Assembly (NCBI GenBank): GCA_021292105.1
Contig: CM037869.1
Span: 25,620,050 to 25,684,049, forward strand
DNA length: 64,000 nucleotides
Source of the DNA: Anadara kagoshimensis
Lineage: Eukaryota > Mollusca > Bivalvia > Arcoida > Arcidae
Direction: 5' to 3'
In this document: one piece after another, positions 37,641 to 49,267 of the stretch
Layout: every line of letters begins with the position of its first letter
Numbering within the stretch: position 1 is the stretch's first letter
Notes under the pieces: model-generated
What the model was told of the DNA's origin: nothing
Database searches by the model: none
What the model saw: only the letters and a program-made list of their open reading frames with translations
Program-made: the position numbers and the translations under genes

Positions 37641-38789
37641 TTACCATATAATCACGAATACTAGGTAAACGCCACTACGAAATATAATCGAGGTCATAGA
37701 AAAACAGAAACAGCAAAAAGGAGAATCGCAGATTTTAGAAATGCTTTAAGATTTAGATGTTTTACTAAAGAATATAGAACCTGTAGATACTTATGTTTTA
37801 GCTAAAATAAGCTAGATATGGACAGCAAAGGTAGGTTAGAAAAAGTGAAATTGCTAACATTACCAGAGTGGCAAAGTTTGATAAAGCAATGAGTAAAGTG
37901 TTCAACTGACAATGGAAAGAGATGAATTTTATTAAAACATATTGAATTGAAGCAATAGAGTAACGATTAAATGCGTTATGTAAATCGTCAAATATAAACA
38001 CAAACATTATGATATTATCACAATAACAAAAGCAAAGTTAAAAAAATGACAAAGTTAAACACGTAAACATCTGGTAGGGAAAAGGGTCGGGTGCTCGGGA
38101 AGGGTAGTCGCTTCCTGCCACTACTTGTAAAATAAAAATTGAGAATGAAAGTAGTAACAAGAAAAAAAGACTTATTTCAATTCAGAGTTTGGAAGGAAAT
38201 TGAACAAAACTAAACCAGATCTAAAGCAATTTATTGCTAGAAATTGTTGTTACCACTCTCTGTCAACATGTACTGTTCGACAAACAGAACTTTATCGCCT
38301 TGATGTACCTGAAATAAATTTAAGAGGAAGGATGTAGATTTATATGCATGTCCAAGTAAATGGTTTGTTATTTTGAAGATGATTTTGAGGATCTGTCTCA
38401 AGACTGACTGATACTGTCTTACAAATGACCAAATATTGATTGTGTTACATGTTTAGAGTGTGTAACAATTACACATTCAAGTATTTTTGCACATTGTCTA
38501 ATTTGCAAATATTTTGGATTTCTATCAGTTGACTTTTAGTCGTTTGCCTGAGGTTCCAGTCGTTGTTTTAATGGTTACATATTTTCATGTTTTAGCCATT
38601 TTAGTGTAAGCGCATTGACTCAATATCTGTTATTCGAAATTCAATGTCTATGTAACAAAAATACAAACAGCGAAGCTTCTATTTTGCCATAGCACATTGA
38701 ATTGAAAATAAATAAAGTAAGCATTTTGCTATGAAAAATTAGACCAATCTGTCATTAAAATAATTAAAATAATGCATTTTGTAAAATAT

Positions 38790-40150
38790 TTTATATCCAT
38801 GATGCTTCTTTTACCATTGTTAGAGGTAGATTTGCCTGAAACTTCCATTAGAAATACTAATTGTCACACATTGGCTAAAACAGGGTTTTCACAATTGTTT
38901 TCAACTTTGGGGTAGGGGAAATACATTCGTTTGCCTCATCTACAACCTTTGCTATTTCTGACAGTTTTTGGTGTAATTAGAAACTTATATGTCGGGGAAT
39001 AAAACGCCAATATATAACAGTCGAGATTCAATGCCTAAATAACAAAATTACATAAGCGAAGCTCATAGCAATTTACATATAAATGAATAAAATAATAATA
39101 GCTAGACCTATTTGTCCTTAAGCTAAAGCATTTTACAAATATTTTAAATCCTTGAGGCATGTTTTATTATTGTTGCTGGTACTTTTGCTTGAAATCTTCA
39201 TTAAAAACACAAATCGGCATATATTGCACAAAAATAGATGTTCACATGCTTTTCAATTTTGGGGTAGGGGAAATAAATGTATCCGTTTTATCTATAAACT
39301 TCGGTATTTCTAATAGTTTTATATGTTGTCAGACTCGAATATGCCATGGCATTACAGCGACATGTAAATCTCGAAATTTAATGCCTATATAACAAAATTA
39401 CAAGAAGTAGAGCACAAGAGATTTCATGAAAACGCGGTTCCCACACTATTGTTTTATGCAAAGTGCAAATTTTCATATTAGATCACCAATCACTCTACAT
39501 ATTATTGTTTTATAAATATGTTGGGAACAGACGAAAGATGTAAGAAACAATTATGTTTTGTTTTAGACACTTATTCGCAAGTATGGGCCAAAATAATGAA
39601 TTTTTGTCATTTTCGTATTTTGGGGGTAGGGGAAGCATATTTATTTCCTACGGTATTAAGGTTTCATATTTCCAAATTTGTGTGACATTTTTATCTACAG
39701 AACTACCAAGGCTTTATAAAAATATATAGTTTGTCAGATTTAATGCATAAGCAACAAATTTACAAGAATCGAAAGACGGTAGATATGATAAAAACGCATA
39801 TTTCAGCACTGATTTTATTGCTTATTTCAAAATTTTGACACAAAATCGGAAAACTGTCAGGATGGTTTGCATTTTAATTTATCATGTGTTCACAATGAAA
39901 GATAGAATGAGCACTTTTGTGTTGTTTTTGTCACAGAATCCTTCACAATCTGAAATTTTTAGTTTTTCCAAAAATTTAACATTTGCAGAGACTTTTTTTT
40001 CAAAAACTGTTTCTGATTGAAAAATCGGAAACGATTTGACGCGTAAGAAATTGGTTTTCAGTAACTAGGGACATTTTCCTACAAGAATCAACCTTCAAAC
40101 CTTTTGGCCTCGTTCACCCGGTTTTTAGTCATGATCTCTTGGACTACATT
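38790..40150 (+). repeat. Right arm of large inverted repeat
   Basis: Mirror of the left arm, with GGGGTAGGGGAA-type motifs at about 38911, 39262 and 39623, a spacing of about 350-360 bp. Mirror-image frames at 39159-39392 and 39835-40020 match those of the left arm at protein level, but differences look random, with no sign of coding constraint. Confidence 0.9.
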
Positions 40151-41785
40151 AACCTGAGATCGTTTAATCATTTTCTTGGAGTAATTGCATTTTGAAAATA
40201 AGTGCAAAGGACAAAAATTGATCTGCTGGCGGGTAATCCTAATTTAACGAATTTGCTTGTTTATATCGTTTTGATTTTAAAATTCTTTCAGATTTTGAAA
40301 GTTTATATTTTTCATGTTTTTAACCACTATGACTATTAAAATATATTTGCAATGACGTCACGAAACTTATTACTGAAATCCATCACATTCCCTTATATAT
40401 GTTTTATATCGTCAAGTCAAATGTTTTCCAATATATTGTTTTTTCACTACATACAAGATTTATTTCTTAATAGTTCAATATGCTTTTTAAATGAAGTCAT
40501 TGACAAAATTTCTCTGAATCTGGCTGGTTCCTCTTGCATTTTTGAAGTATCATCATTTGACTCATTTAGGATGATAGGGCATTGTTCTACCATTCGAAGT
40601 TATGATGTTTCTTTGTTATATTTTCTATTATTTAAGCGACAAGCCTTCAAAAATTAATACTTTGTAGTTTGTATACACAAACAATATATTTACTACAACA
40701 ACAAGAAGCACAAACACAACACTCCTTATTTACGACACGATAGCATTACATTAGACATCGTACGTTTGTTGATTATTTTACAATACTGTCAACAATCATG
40801 TATAAGTACTGCGTTTTGACACATTATCGCTAAAAAGAAAATATTTTTTTTTATTTTCAGATGCGCCTCATAACGATAAATAACCTACGAAAAATAGAAA
40901 TATGCAGGACTGTGCATTTGTAACACTTGACCTAAGATGTGAGATTATTTAAGGTCTCACCAACATTATGTCATTAGTCCGGCTGGAAAACGTAACAAAT
41001 ACATAAGTTTCAATAAAAGTTATGTAAGATTTATAAATAATAAAATGATTTTGTAAAATAAATTGTATAAAAGGATAAGTTTAACATTAGTTTTATTTTA
41101 TTATAAATATAACACATGATGATTAGACAAACGATGTCCTTCCCGTAGGAAGTTAAACATTTAATGTCCACAAAGTATAAATCTAACAACTATTCATTGT
41201 GTATCAATTTCCAGTCATGTAGCTTAACAGTAAATCGACGTCTATATGAAATATCAATAACAAACATACCAATCCATGTCCGAATCGCAATCCGGAAGCA
41301 AATAAAAAAAAAAGTGAAATTTATGTTAAACAGCGAAAGGATGATACCCAAACCGCCGAACTATCCGCCTATTATAGGATTCAAAATTTAAAAGTATGTT
41401 GAATACATATTGATAGTGAAAAAAACTAAAGCTAATAGCATTATGTAAAAGTTAATATGGTAAAATTCTCAGTAAAATATTGCATTATATGTTTAACACA
41501 TATAATTCATTGGGTTTGCCTCCGTATAACTCTATACAAACATGGAACAAACAAGTTTTTTTAAGAAATACATATAGAGCGCATGCCTCTCCATTAAAGA
41601 TATTTTGAATATAAAAAAACTATATTATTTTACTGTTAGATATGCATAGTATGGTTAATGGAGAGATATGCACTGATACTGAATTTTGTAAAAAATCAAT
41701 GTTTAGAGAGTTCCTCCAATATAACCTCTTAATATAACCGTACTATATACTTGTACTTGATATTAATAAACCCTTATTGTAAACA
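40151..41785. other. AT-rich intergenic DNA, no supported gene
   Basis: A 101-codon frame at 40352-40657 is rich in I, F and S, as random AT-rich frames are, and has no motif. No RNA gene or repeat was recognised. Confidence 0.45.
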
Positions 41786-41862
41786 ATTACCTCCGTGGTG
41801 TAGTGGGTATACGTAGGGACTAACAAGTCTTACATTGTTGATTCGAATCCCAAAGTTACAAT
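41786..41862 (+). pseudogene. tRNA-like sequence, probably pseudogene
   Basis: Contains a D-arm-like GTGTAGTGGGTATAC (A box), an anticodon-arm-like GGGAC/GTCTT stem closing a six-base TAACAA loop, and B box GATTCGAATCC at about 41839-41849. The order and spacing fit a tRNA. The loop is one base short and the T stem and acceptor stem are not well paired, so a functional tRNA is unlikely. Confidence 0.4.
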
Positions 41863-43077
41863 TTTATTTTTTCACTTATTTTATTTTAATAAAATGTATA
41901 TTTTACGGGCTTTTTTAAATCTTACTTTGTGTCAGAATTTAAATGCAGTATTATTATTTCTGCCACAAATAACATATTAGAAAGAAAAACATGCACGCAT
42001 ATTTGTTTTATACATACAATATATATAACAACATTACAATCCAGTTTAAGGCCACTTGTCATTTCCCGTGTGTTTGTGTACGTTGAACACGTACATGTCC
42101 TAGTAAACAAAATGCCAAAACATTAAATGTTCTTTGTGCATTAGCCGCACGAAGAAAGGCCATAAACGAAAAGTAGGGGTAGGTTTCATATGTGATGAAT
42201 GTCACTAGCTGGACAAGACTGAATATCATGAACCTGCGGTTGGTCGAATAGACTTGAAATCTGAATGTATAGACCTACCAATTTTGAGGTGCGGCAAATA
42301 AATTGTTATTTGCATTATTTTCAAAGAAAAAGTTTCCGCCATGAAACTTGCACTGATCTAGGCAAGAACTGACATTTTCGTCAAACAATGTATCTTTGTA
42401 CCATCTGGTGTTCGCATATGCTGCAATCGTTTATCTAGACAAAATATAAAACCTTCTGTAATCTTTGATGCTTCAAAAATGAAAAAAAAGTTTCATTAAG
42501 TCTACATACATCGGTAATCACCGAATTATTAAACAATCTCCAAATAAGAATATTTTATAGTAAAAGAAGAAAAATTGATTAAGATTATACAAATGACCAG
42601 TCTGATGATGACTGGACTTAGCATCTTGTAAAGTCCACAGCACTAAGGACTAAAAGCTTCGCGTTGTGGTCTGAAAAATGTTACACAGGTGTCAAGCATT
42701 TTTTTCGGTTGGCTCTAACAACAGAGTTTCTTGAATGCCTTCTTTCACCGATTTCATCTAAATACAAGTATGACGGCCTAAATCAAAGTATTCTGCTATG
42801 AAATCACACTGACTAGCCGTCAATAGACACAAGGTATACGCATTATGACGCAAAACATAACAAGTCATTGTGACACCTGAGTTTTGTTTTTGTGCTAGCA
42901 ATGTAATGGCAATTACTGACAGTAGGGCTACACTTTGGTACAGAATAACAAACATTTAGATTATATAGACAACTTACCAACCAGTAAAGTCACCTTCCAC
43001 ACACGTCATTATAAAAAAAGGAAAAAAGTTATTCATATGCAATGTATATATTTACACAGAGATTTATTTGTACTTGG
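41863..43077. other. Intergenic DNA, no supported gene
   Basis: Short overlapping frames on both strands at 41922-42126 are chance frames. At 42595-42690 three consecutive short hairpins (CCAGTC/GACTGG, GGACTT/AAGTCC, CCACAGC/GTTGTGG) are visible. Their meaning is unknown. Confidence 0.4.
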
Positions 43078-43146
43078 CCTCGAAGCGGTCGGGGATCGAA
43101 GCAACGACCTCCCACTTACGGAGCGAGCACTCTATCAACTGAACTA
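43078..43146 (-). mobile_element. SINE head fragment
   Basis: Reverse-strand tRNA head only, with A box and B box (GGTCGTTGCTTCGATCCC, damaged). The body and 3' end are missing. Confidence 0.65.
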
Positions 43147-44218
43147 TTGTGAAGGTTCACGTGTTTATACTAATTTATTAGTTTTTACTTTGCTTTGGGA
43201 TTTTGAGATTTAGAGATGGATTGGCATGTTTAATATTGTTTTTTTTCAGACTCAGTATGTGACATATAACAAAAATATTATAACACATGCTATAAAACAG
43301 GAATTTAGATAAGTAACCTACGATATGTTTCATGACAACCTCGGTATCTCTCACTGATTATGTGCAATCGAATTTTATATATCTTTCGACATGTTCATTT
43401 TTAAGTAATGGATTATTTGACTTTTTGAACAATATGTCAAAACGAGACGTTCTTCCTGGTTCGTGTTTGATTTTAGATCGATATTATCAGTTTTCGTCGA
43501 AAATTGATCAATAATGTAACCAGGTTGACTCATAAATGCTAAAGGTGCCATTGTCAAAATATCGGAGGGAAATTTTGTTAAAGGTATTTGTTTTAAATTA
43601 CATTTTCATAAACTTTTATGTTTTTTATGCCAAATTGTTATTATTCATAATTTATCCTATTATCAAGTTACCAGTATTAATTAACCAAAAACACACTGAA
43701 AAAGATCGCTTAAAATTTTCTTTTTAAAATAATATAATTCTTACAAGCTTACTCGTTTTCACATTGTCATAAATTAGTTCGACTTTCAAAATTTGTACAT
43801 TTACCCAGAATATGTATTCGTATGGATTTTAGATTTACTCACATTCAATCAAATTTGCTCTAAATTCAACAGTCGTGTTCATTGGAATGCACTGTATCAA
43901 AGATCTGATAGTTTTTAACTAGATGAACATCCCCAATCAAACCGGAGATGGTAAGTTATTTTGTTTACATTTAAGCTGTGGTTTTATTTAATCAAGACCT
44001 TCTTACTTAAGAGAAAATTATTTTTTGTATCGACTGTAATGTTTCTATGCTTATATTGAAATGGTATCTTAAAGAGGTTTGACTAGTTTTGTGGGATTTT
44101 ATCGTAAATAGACCATTTTTTTAATGAAAATATAAATATTCTTGAACTGAAATAAAAAAGTAATAATATTATATGTAAATTTTCAGATTTTGGCTCATAC
44201 AATTTCATTTGCATTTTT
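43147..44218. other. AT-rich intergenic DNA, no supported gene
   Basis: Nothing beyond short AT-rich frames was seen. Confidence 0.45.
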
Positions 44219-44529
44219 CTGCTCGCTCCGTAAGTGGAAGGTGGTGGGTTCGAACCCCGACCAAGCCAGCTGACCCAAAACTTTAAAGTGGGTATTGACT
44301 GTTCTTTTGCCAAGAACTCGGCATTCAGAAAAGAAAGTCATGGTTCTTTCGAATGGGAACTTAAAATAAACAAAGTTCCGTGTCACGGTAGGCGCGGCAC
44401 GATAAGGAACCCTGTTTAATTTCATAAGCGCAAAACATGCAATTTTTTGCACCTTCATCTGTAGCTGGTGACGTTTCGATACAACTGAAATATTCTTGAC
44501 TTGCATGTTAAACACCATTACTCAACTCA
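44219..44529 (+). mobile_element. SINE, 5'-truncated
   Basis: Begins within the tRNA head (GCTCGCTCCGTAAGTGGAAG), keeps B box GGTTCGAACCC and the body, and ends TTAAACACCATTACTCAACT. The A box is lost. Confidence 0.82.
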
Positions 44530-44803
44530 ACTAATATGCTAAAATATCAAAAATGATGTTTTTTTTCAGTCTTTGATAATTATTTTTAAATTGTTCTCTT
44601 TGGAGTACCAACTTTTACGTCTTTGTTTCTGAAAATATTTTCAATACGCAATCTTTACAAATTTTCAAAAAATTGGTCCTCTCATGAGAAAATGACAATT
44701 TTTTGAAAATTCGTGAAAATTAAAACTGATCTTTACACATACAACTGATGTTATATTATATTACCTCGGACATTAATAACTATGTTTAACTCTGATCGTA
44801 GCG

Positions 44804-45146
44804 AGTTGAGTTGAGTAATGGTGTTTAACGTCCCAGTCAAGAATATTTCACTTATATCGAGACGTCGCCAGCTATAGGCGAAAGTGCAGAAATTTTGCCT
44901 GTGCGTTGCGCTTATGGCATTATACAGCAGGGTTCTTTAGTGTGACAAGCCCACCGTGACACGGGACCTCGTTTTTTTTAAATTCCCATTCGAAAGAACT
45001 ATGACTTTCATTTCGTAATGCCGAGTGCTTGGCGAAAGAACAGTCACTACCCACTTTCAAGTCTTGGGTCAGACCCGGCTGGGGTTCGAACCCACGACCT
45101 CCCACTTACGGAGCAAGCACTCTACCAACTGAGCTACCGCAGTGGC
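44804..45146 (-). mobile_element. SINE, full-length reverse copy
   Basis: Reverse complement of the family: begins with the 3' end GAGTTGAGTAATGGTGTTTA and ends with the tRNA head GAGCTACCGCAGTGG. It lies about 280 bp from the forward copy at 44219, so the two could pair as an inverted repeat in a transcript. Confidence 0.87.
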
Positions 45147-46440
45147 GAGGACGCGTTACAAGTTGTATGAGATGGGCTCAATACCCATCCGAATATTTAT
45201 ATATTTTCTTTCAATTATTCTTTTTGGTTTTATCTTAAATTTAGACTTCTGCAAATATATGTTTTAAAAAATGATCATCACATTTTCCTATCAAAAGGTA
45301 CTTCTTACTAGCATATCAAGGTCTTATCACCCCCGGTACATATCACCAATGGATTCCTAGTGAAGCGTGTTGCTAATTAATTCTTTATTATTCTAGATTT
45401 CTAGACGTAAACAAAAAGCGGCTATCAAACTCGCCATACCTTTTTTACGACTAAAAAGGATTTTATATCCATTTGAATACCTTATTGCACTTAAGGACGC
45501 GGCGATTTATCGATAGATCAACCTAACAAAATAATTTAATTAAGTATGACAAGTTATTTGTGTGCGATTCATGTATCAAAGTTCGATGTAAAACGAAATT
45601 TTACCGGTCGTTACCACTTTAAATTTTAATATTTAATAACCAAACTATACATGTGAACGCCTAATAATGGTAACTGTAAGTGTTGGAAAAACACTGGAAA
45701 ATCGAAATCTGTCACAGCAGATATGCAGACGTATCTGATTCAACACCATCGTGAGTTGAAATTGCATGAAATAAAAACTAAATCCTTATCTGAAACAACA
45801 AAAAATTGAGGTTCTGGAACCTGTATTAAAATATTATTCAAAGCAGTCTCACACTGAATGGAAGTTTTGCTGGCTAATGCCCAGCGAAATTGAGAAGAGC
45901 TCGGAGCATTACACAACAAGTGGGCATGTTTATATCGGATAACATGATGCCTCATTGAAAGTAAAATAGTCAATAATTCAATTCTCATTTGTTAAAAGCA
46001 TTTTGATAGGTCAGATTTTTCTGTAACGTTTGCACGAATGGACCTGATTGGCTCGCATTGACATAATTTCATTATGGATGACGCACAAAGGCATTTGAAT
46101 TCCTACGCCATAGCGTTGCTTCTTTTTATTTGTTAAGGTTATATTGTTGTTTACATAGTTAATTTGTTGTTGAACAAATTCTAAAAATTGAATTTCAGAA
46201 AATGTATATTGTGCAGAATGTCCGATTTTTTTTCATACATCCATAACAAAAAAAATTAATTTCATTCCTATAATAATCTGCTAAAACTCTTATGTTAAAA
46301 ATACTATTGACCGTGTAGAAAATATTTAGCAGAAATAGTTGATATCCGACCTGACTGAGGATGTTAAGATTAAAAATTCCTATGTCGTCTCATTCCTACT
46401 ATTAATATACGAGCTTCTCCTGCTTATGGTGTATGTGTTT
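45147..46440. other. Intergenic DNA, no supported gene
   Basis: A minus-strand frame at 45740-45988 has a more balanced composition than its surroundings (for example APSSSQFRWALASKTSIQCE) and might be old transposon coding sequence. It carries no recognisable motif. Confidence 0.4.
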
Positions 46441-46448
46441 CCCAATTA

Positions 46449-46860
46449 ATGCGCTATGGTAGAGCTTGTTCACACTACAGGGACTTTGTACAACAAAGTA
46501 GGCTGCTTGCAAATAAGTTGTTGACTCAGGGATATTGCAAGCCTAGGCTTATCAAGGCCCTCAAAAAGTTTTATGGCCGTCATCACAGTATTGTTGATAA
46601 GTTTGATGTCTCTGTGTCCAGGATTGTCCTGGACGTATTTGAGGTCCCATAGTTCAAAGTTCCTTTCACACAATTTTGATTACACACGTGGCGGGTGTAG
46701 CTAGCTAAACGGGAGGTGCTTACCCTTCCGGAGCACCCAGCCTCACTTCCCTGGTGGAAGTTTACGTGTCTAACCTAACTTGTCAGTTCCGAAGTGTTTA
46801 CTTTGCTTCTGGATTTTGATTCGGACTTGGATTAGTATGTTTGTTTTTGATTGGTATACG
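46449..46860 (+). mobile_element. Reverse-transcriptase retroelement 3' end with tail, copy 1
   Basis: A 67-codon frame (46449-46652) reads RACSHYRDFVQQSRLLANKL, then LTQGYCKPRLIKALKKFYGR and HHSIVDKFDVS. From memory this resembles the C-terminal thumb-like part of reverse transcriptases from animal non-LTR or Penelope-like elements (pattern R-C-S-hydrophobic-LL.QGY...L...KFY.RH). The non-coding tail has CCGGAGCACCC, CTTCCCTGGTGGAAG and GGATTTTGATTCGGAC, phrases that follow every copy here. Only the 3' end is present, and the class is not resolved. Confidence 0.5.
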
Positions 46861-46904
46861 TGTATTTTGTTTTTTGTAGACATTTTCTAGCGTTTTAAGA
46901 AATA

Positions 46905-47071
46905 ATGGATCCAAGCACACAGGCAACAAATCAACAACCTCCACCATATTTTCCAACCGGAAGCCAGATACCCGGAGTCCCAAAATACCCTGACCAACAA
47001 CAAATAGTTAGCGTTGTTATGGTACAAGAACAAAACCCAACGACAGCGACACAGGAGATAAGCGATGAACC
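46905..47071 (+). CDS. Proline-rich first coding exon, dispanin/CD225-like candidate
   Basis: ATG at 46905 opens 55 codons plus two bases, ending at a good donor (CC/GTAAGG at 47072). Visible peptide segments are MDPSTQATNQQPPPYFPTGS and QIPGVPKYPDQQ, then IVSVVMVQEQNP and ISDEP. A cytoplasmic PPPY-rich segment followed by a hydrophobic VVMV-type patch and a phase-2 break after DEP is reminiscent of dispanin/CD225 (IFITM-like) genes, whose next exon carries two membrane helices. That exon was not found in the window, so the assignment is an inference. An acceptor-like polypyrimidine tract and TAG at about 46860-46879 could begin the exon, in which case ACATTTTCTAGC at 46880 onward is 5' untranslated. 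The 3' part with its donor is duplicated in tandem downstream. WW-domain or endocytic-motif proteins are alternatives. Confidence 0.35.
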
Positions 47072-47239
47072 GTAAGGTTTTGTAATATAATACGAAGTAA
47101 TAATAATAACTATAAATCTGTTTCAATTTTGAAGAACAAAACCCAACGACAGCGACACAGGAGATAAGCGATGAACCGTAAGGTTTTGTAATATAATACG
47201 AAGTAATAATAATAACTATAAATCTGTTTCAATTTTGAA
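47028..47239 (+). repeat. Tandem duplication of 106 bp across an exon end and its donor
   Basis: 47028-47133 and 47134-47239 are identical as far as I can read (GAACAAAACCCAACGACAGC to TCTGTTTCAATTTTGAAG). Each copy contains the last 44 bases of the proline-rich exon and its GTAAGG donor. Confidence 0.92.
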
Positions 47240-47429
47240 GCACTCGACGGTCTTTTTGGAATCAATTCATTCCGATGAAAAAAAAACTTTCTACCAGTAT
47301 TTCCAGCGTTTTTAGCTCAAATTGATTATCACATGTCGCCGTCGTATGATCTAATATACATTGTACATGCCCATACAAAATGTTTCAAGATAATTAACCT
47401 TTTCAAAATTCTTTGCCAACCTTGGAGAT

Positions 47430-47615
47430 AGAACATAGTTCATTGTACTCTGAAAAGATTAAAAATAGAATTTAGTTCATTGTACGCTAAAAAGAAGTAA
47501 CATACTTCAATGTACCATGAAAAGATAGAAGATAGTCCAATATACCCTGAAAAGATAGAAGATAGTCCAATGTACCCTGAAAAGATAGAAGATAGTCAAA
47601 TATACCCTGTAAAGA
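47430..47615 (+). repeat. 30-bp tandem repeat
   Basis: Three clean copies of CCCTGAAAAGATAGAAGATA plus GTC(C/A)AAT(A/G)TA with exact 30-bp spacing at about 47524-47613, and older diverged copies upstream from about 47430. Confidence 0.8.
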
Positions 47616-48014
47616 TTCAGCGTTCATCTGAAGCCTAGATATTTATAATTAGTAATACAAATATGATTCTCTCTTTTGTAAAACGAATTTGGCTTTAGTC
47701 GTAATTTACAACAAGTACAAAAAAACTATATAAAAATCAATAACAGCTTGTATCTATACTTTCAATACGTGTACCACAAATCATGACAAAAGTGAATTAA
47801 TTGGTGTGTTTAAACTATATTTAAAGTACCAGAAAAACTTGTTATGATATCAAATACGTTTGGTTTTTTTAATTATAAATATGTATGGTTAAATCTTTCT
47901 ATTAGTATGTTTGTTTTTTATTTTACTTAAACAGTAACATAGAATATCTCAGTTTCTACCTTGGTGTTATACACCGTTCACATATTTATAACGCTGATGC
48001 AGAAATAAAATTAT

Positions 48015-48205
48015 TAAGTTTAATGTCTATGTGTCAAGGATTGCCCTGCGTATATATTTGACGTCCCATAGTTCCATGTTGATTTCACGCAATTTTGATC
48101 ACACACGTTGCATGTGTAGCTAGCTAAACAGGAGGTGGTTACCATTCAGGAGCACCTTTGCTTCTGGACTTTGGTTCGGACATGGGGTCGGTATGTTTTT
48201 TGTAT
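48015..48205 (+). mobile_element. Retroelement tail, decayed copy 2
   Basis: Begins with the end of the same coding region (TTTAATGTCTATGTGTCAAG, CCCATAGTTCCATGTT) and runs through GTGTAGCTAGCTAAACAGGA to TTGGTTCGGACATGG, with internal deletions. Confidence 0.6.
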
Positions 48206-48967
48206 TATAACAATGTACTAAAAATAAAACTTGCAGGCTGTTAACGTTGATTGTAATAAATTAAATCTATAACCATTTTAACTCATTCAGCCTCAGTATG
48301 ATTCGACAGCACACTCTAATGTACATCTTTGGTGCAAAATTCCGATCTACAGGTTTTTGGCGAGTATTTTTAAAGATAAATTCTTTTTCATGAAACTTCC
48401 ATTTCTTACTGCAAACAGATGTTTCAAAGTATCATTTGACGAGGAAAAAGAATTATATGGATGTTTTGAAACACATGCTTTGTTTTCAGTGTCCGAAAAC
48501 ATATTTTGCCATAGGACAGCAATTTTCTTTCTAAAATGCATAAAGGGAAATTACTGCGTTCTTTGCAATTTCATTGCGTCAAAATTACATCGGTTTGATC
48601 TAAGGGTATTTCGCCTGTAAGTAAGTATGTCAAAATTTGTTAAACCTGAAAAACTCTTGTCTAGCTATAAACTTTATTTATTCGGGCCTCCAAACTTTCG
48701 GGTTGGACCTGTTAAAATTTCCAACAGGGAATTGAGGCCGGGTGCTAGCACTTCTTTTAAGACCAGTTACAACGCCATTTATGTCATCAAAATTGAGTAT
48801 GAAAAGAAAATAGAACTACATGTATTGGACTATAAATATATTATGGATTATTTTTGATACAGAGACGTCATACTTAACATATATTGTGATGGCGGCCGTT
48901 TTGAGGGAATTGATAAGCCTCGATTTGCAATATTACTAGTATTACGCCTTACAAAATTTAAAAATGA
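48206..48967. other. Intergenic DNA, two unsupported frames
   Basis: Plus-strand frames at 48357-48620 (87 codons) and 48627-48857 (76 codons) adjoin each other. The second has a somewhat protein-like composition (LYLFGPPNFRVGPVKISNRE). No motif or splice support was found. They could be remains of a mobile element protein. Confidence 0.35.
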
Positions 48968-49125
48968 AAAACATCGCCTATCAAACAGGAGGTGATCTTC
49001 CTTCCGGAACACCTGACCTCAGTTTTCATGGTTAATGTTCAACTGTTTAATCTAATTTGTCTGTTTCAAAGTTTCAATATGCTTTTGGATTTTGATTTGG
49101 ACATGGATTAGTATGTTTGTTTTTA
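48968..49125 (+). mobile_element. Retroelement tail, copy 3
   Basis: Tail only: CAGGAGGTGATCTTCCTTCC, GGAACACCTGACCTCAG, TTGGACATGGATTAGTATG. It lies immediately upstream of the small open segment at 49145. Confidence 0.6.
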
Positions 49126-49144
49126 ATTTCCCTTGTTCCAAGAG

Positions 49145-49267
49145 ACATTGGTGGTGGATTCAGATGACAACATCATGTTCAAACAGATGTCCATGGACCT
49201 TAACGGTCATCTGAAGATATATAATGAAATCTACGATAAAAGATTAATAGACAAATGCATTAATTAA
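49145..49267 (+). CDS. Small open segment, possible terminal exon, unrecognised
   Basis: Preceded by an acceptor-like sequence (TTAATTTCCCTTGTTCCAAG), an open segment reads TLVVDSDDNIMFKQMSMDLN, then GHLKIYNEIYDKRLIDKCIN and a TAA stop. Mixed acidic, basic and hydrophobic composition and balanced third positions make it look more coding-like than its surroundings. Joining it to the proline-rich exon does not keep a frame. No family was recognised, and chance cannot be ruled out for 40 codons. Confidence 0.22.
   Translation, partial: TLVVDSDDNIMFKQMSMDLNGHLKIYNEIYDKRLIDKCIN

Larger units (their letters stand above)
35431..40150. mobile_element. Candidate foldback-type element (4.7 kb)
   Basis: Two long inverted arms of about 1.36 kb, made of internal direct repeats, flank a unique centre of 2 kb. 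That centre contains a second, smaller inverted repeat (37150-37268 with 37520-37640) on a different axis. Long, internally repetitive inverted arms are the hallmark of foldback elements. No transposase and no target duplication were identified, so duplication in inverted orientation by other means is possible. Confidence 0.5.

Noticed and set aside
42600..42690. Possible hammerhead ribozyme (CTGATGA followed later by GAAA)
   Set aside because: No helix II closes the CTGATGA against the GAAA, and helices I and III cannot be drawn, so the core does not form.
46887..47126. Minus-strand frames opposite the proline-rich exon
   Set aside because: The plus strand has a start, proline-rich composition and a consensus donor. 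The minus frames cross the tandem duplication and have no support.
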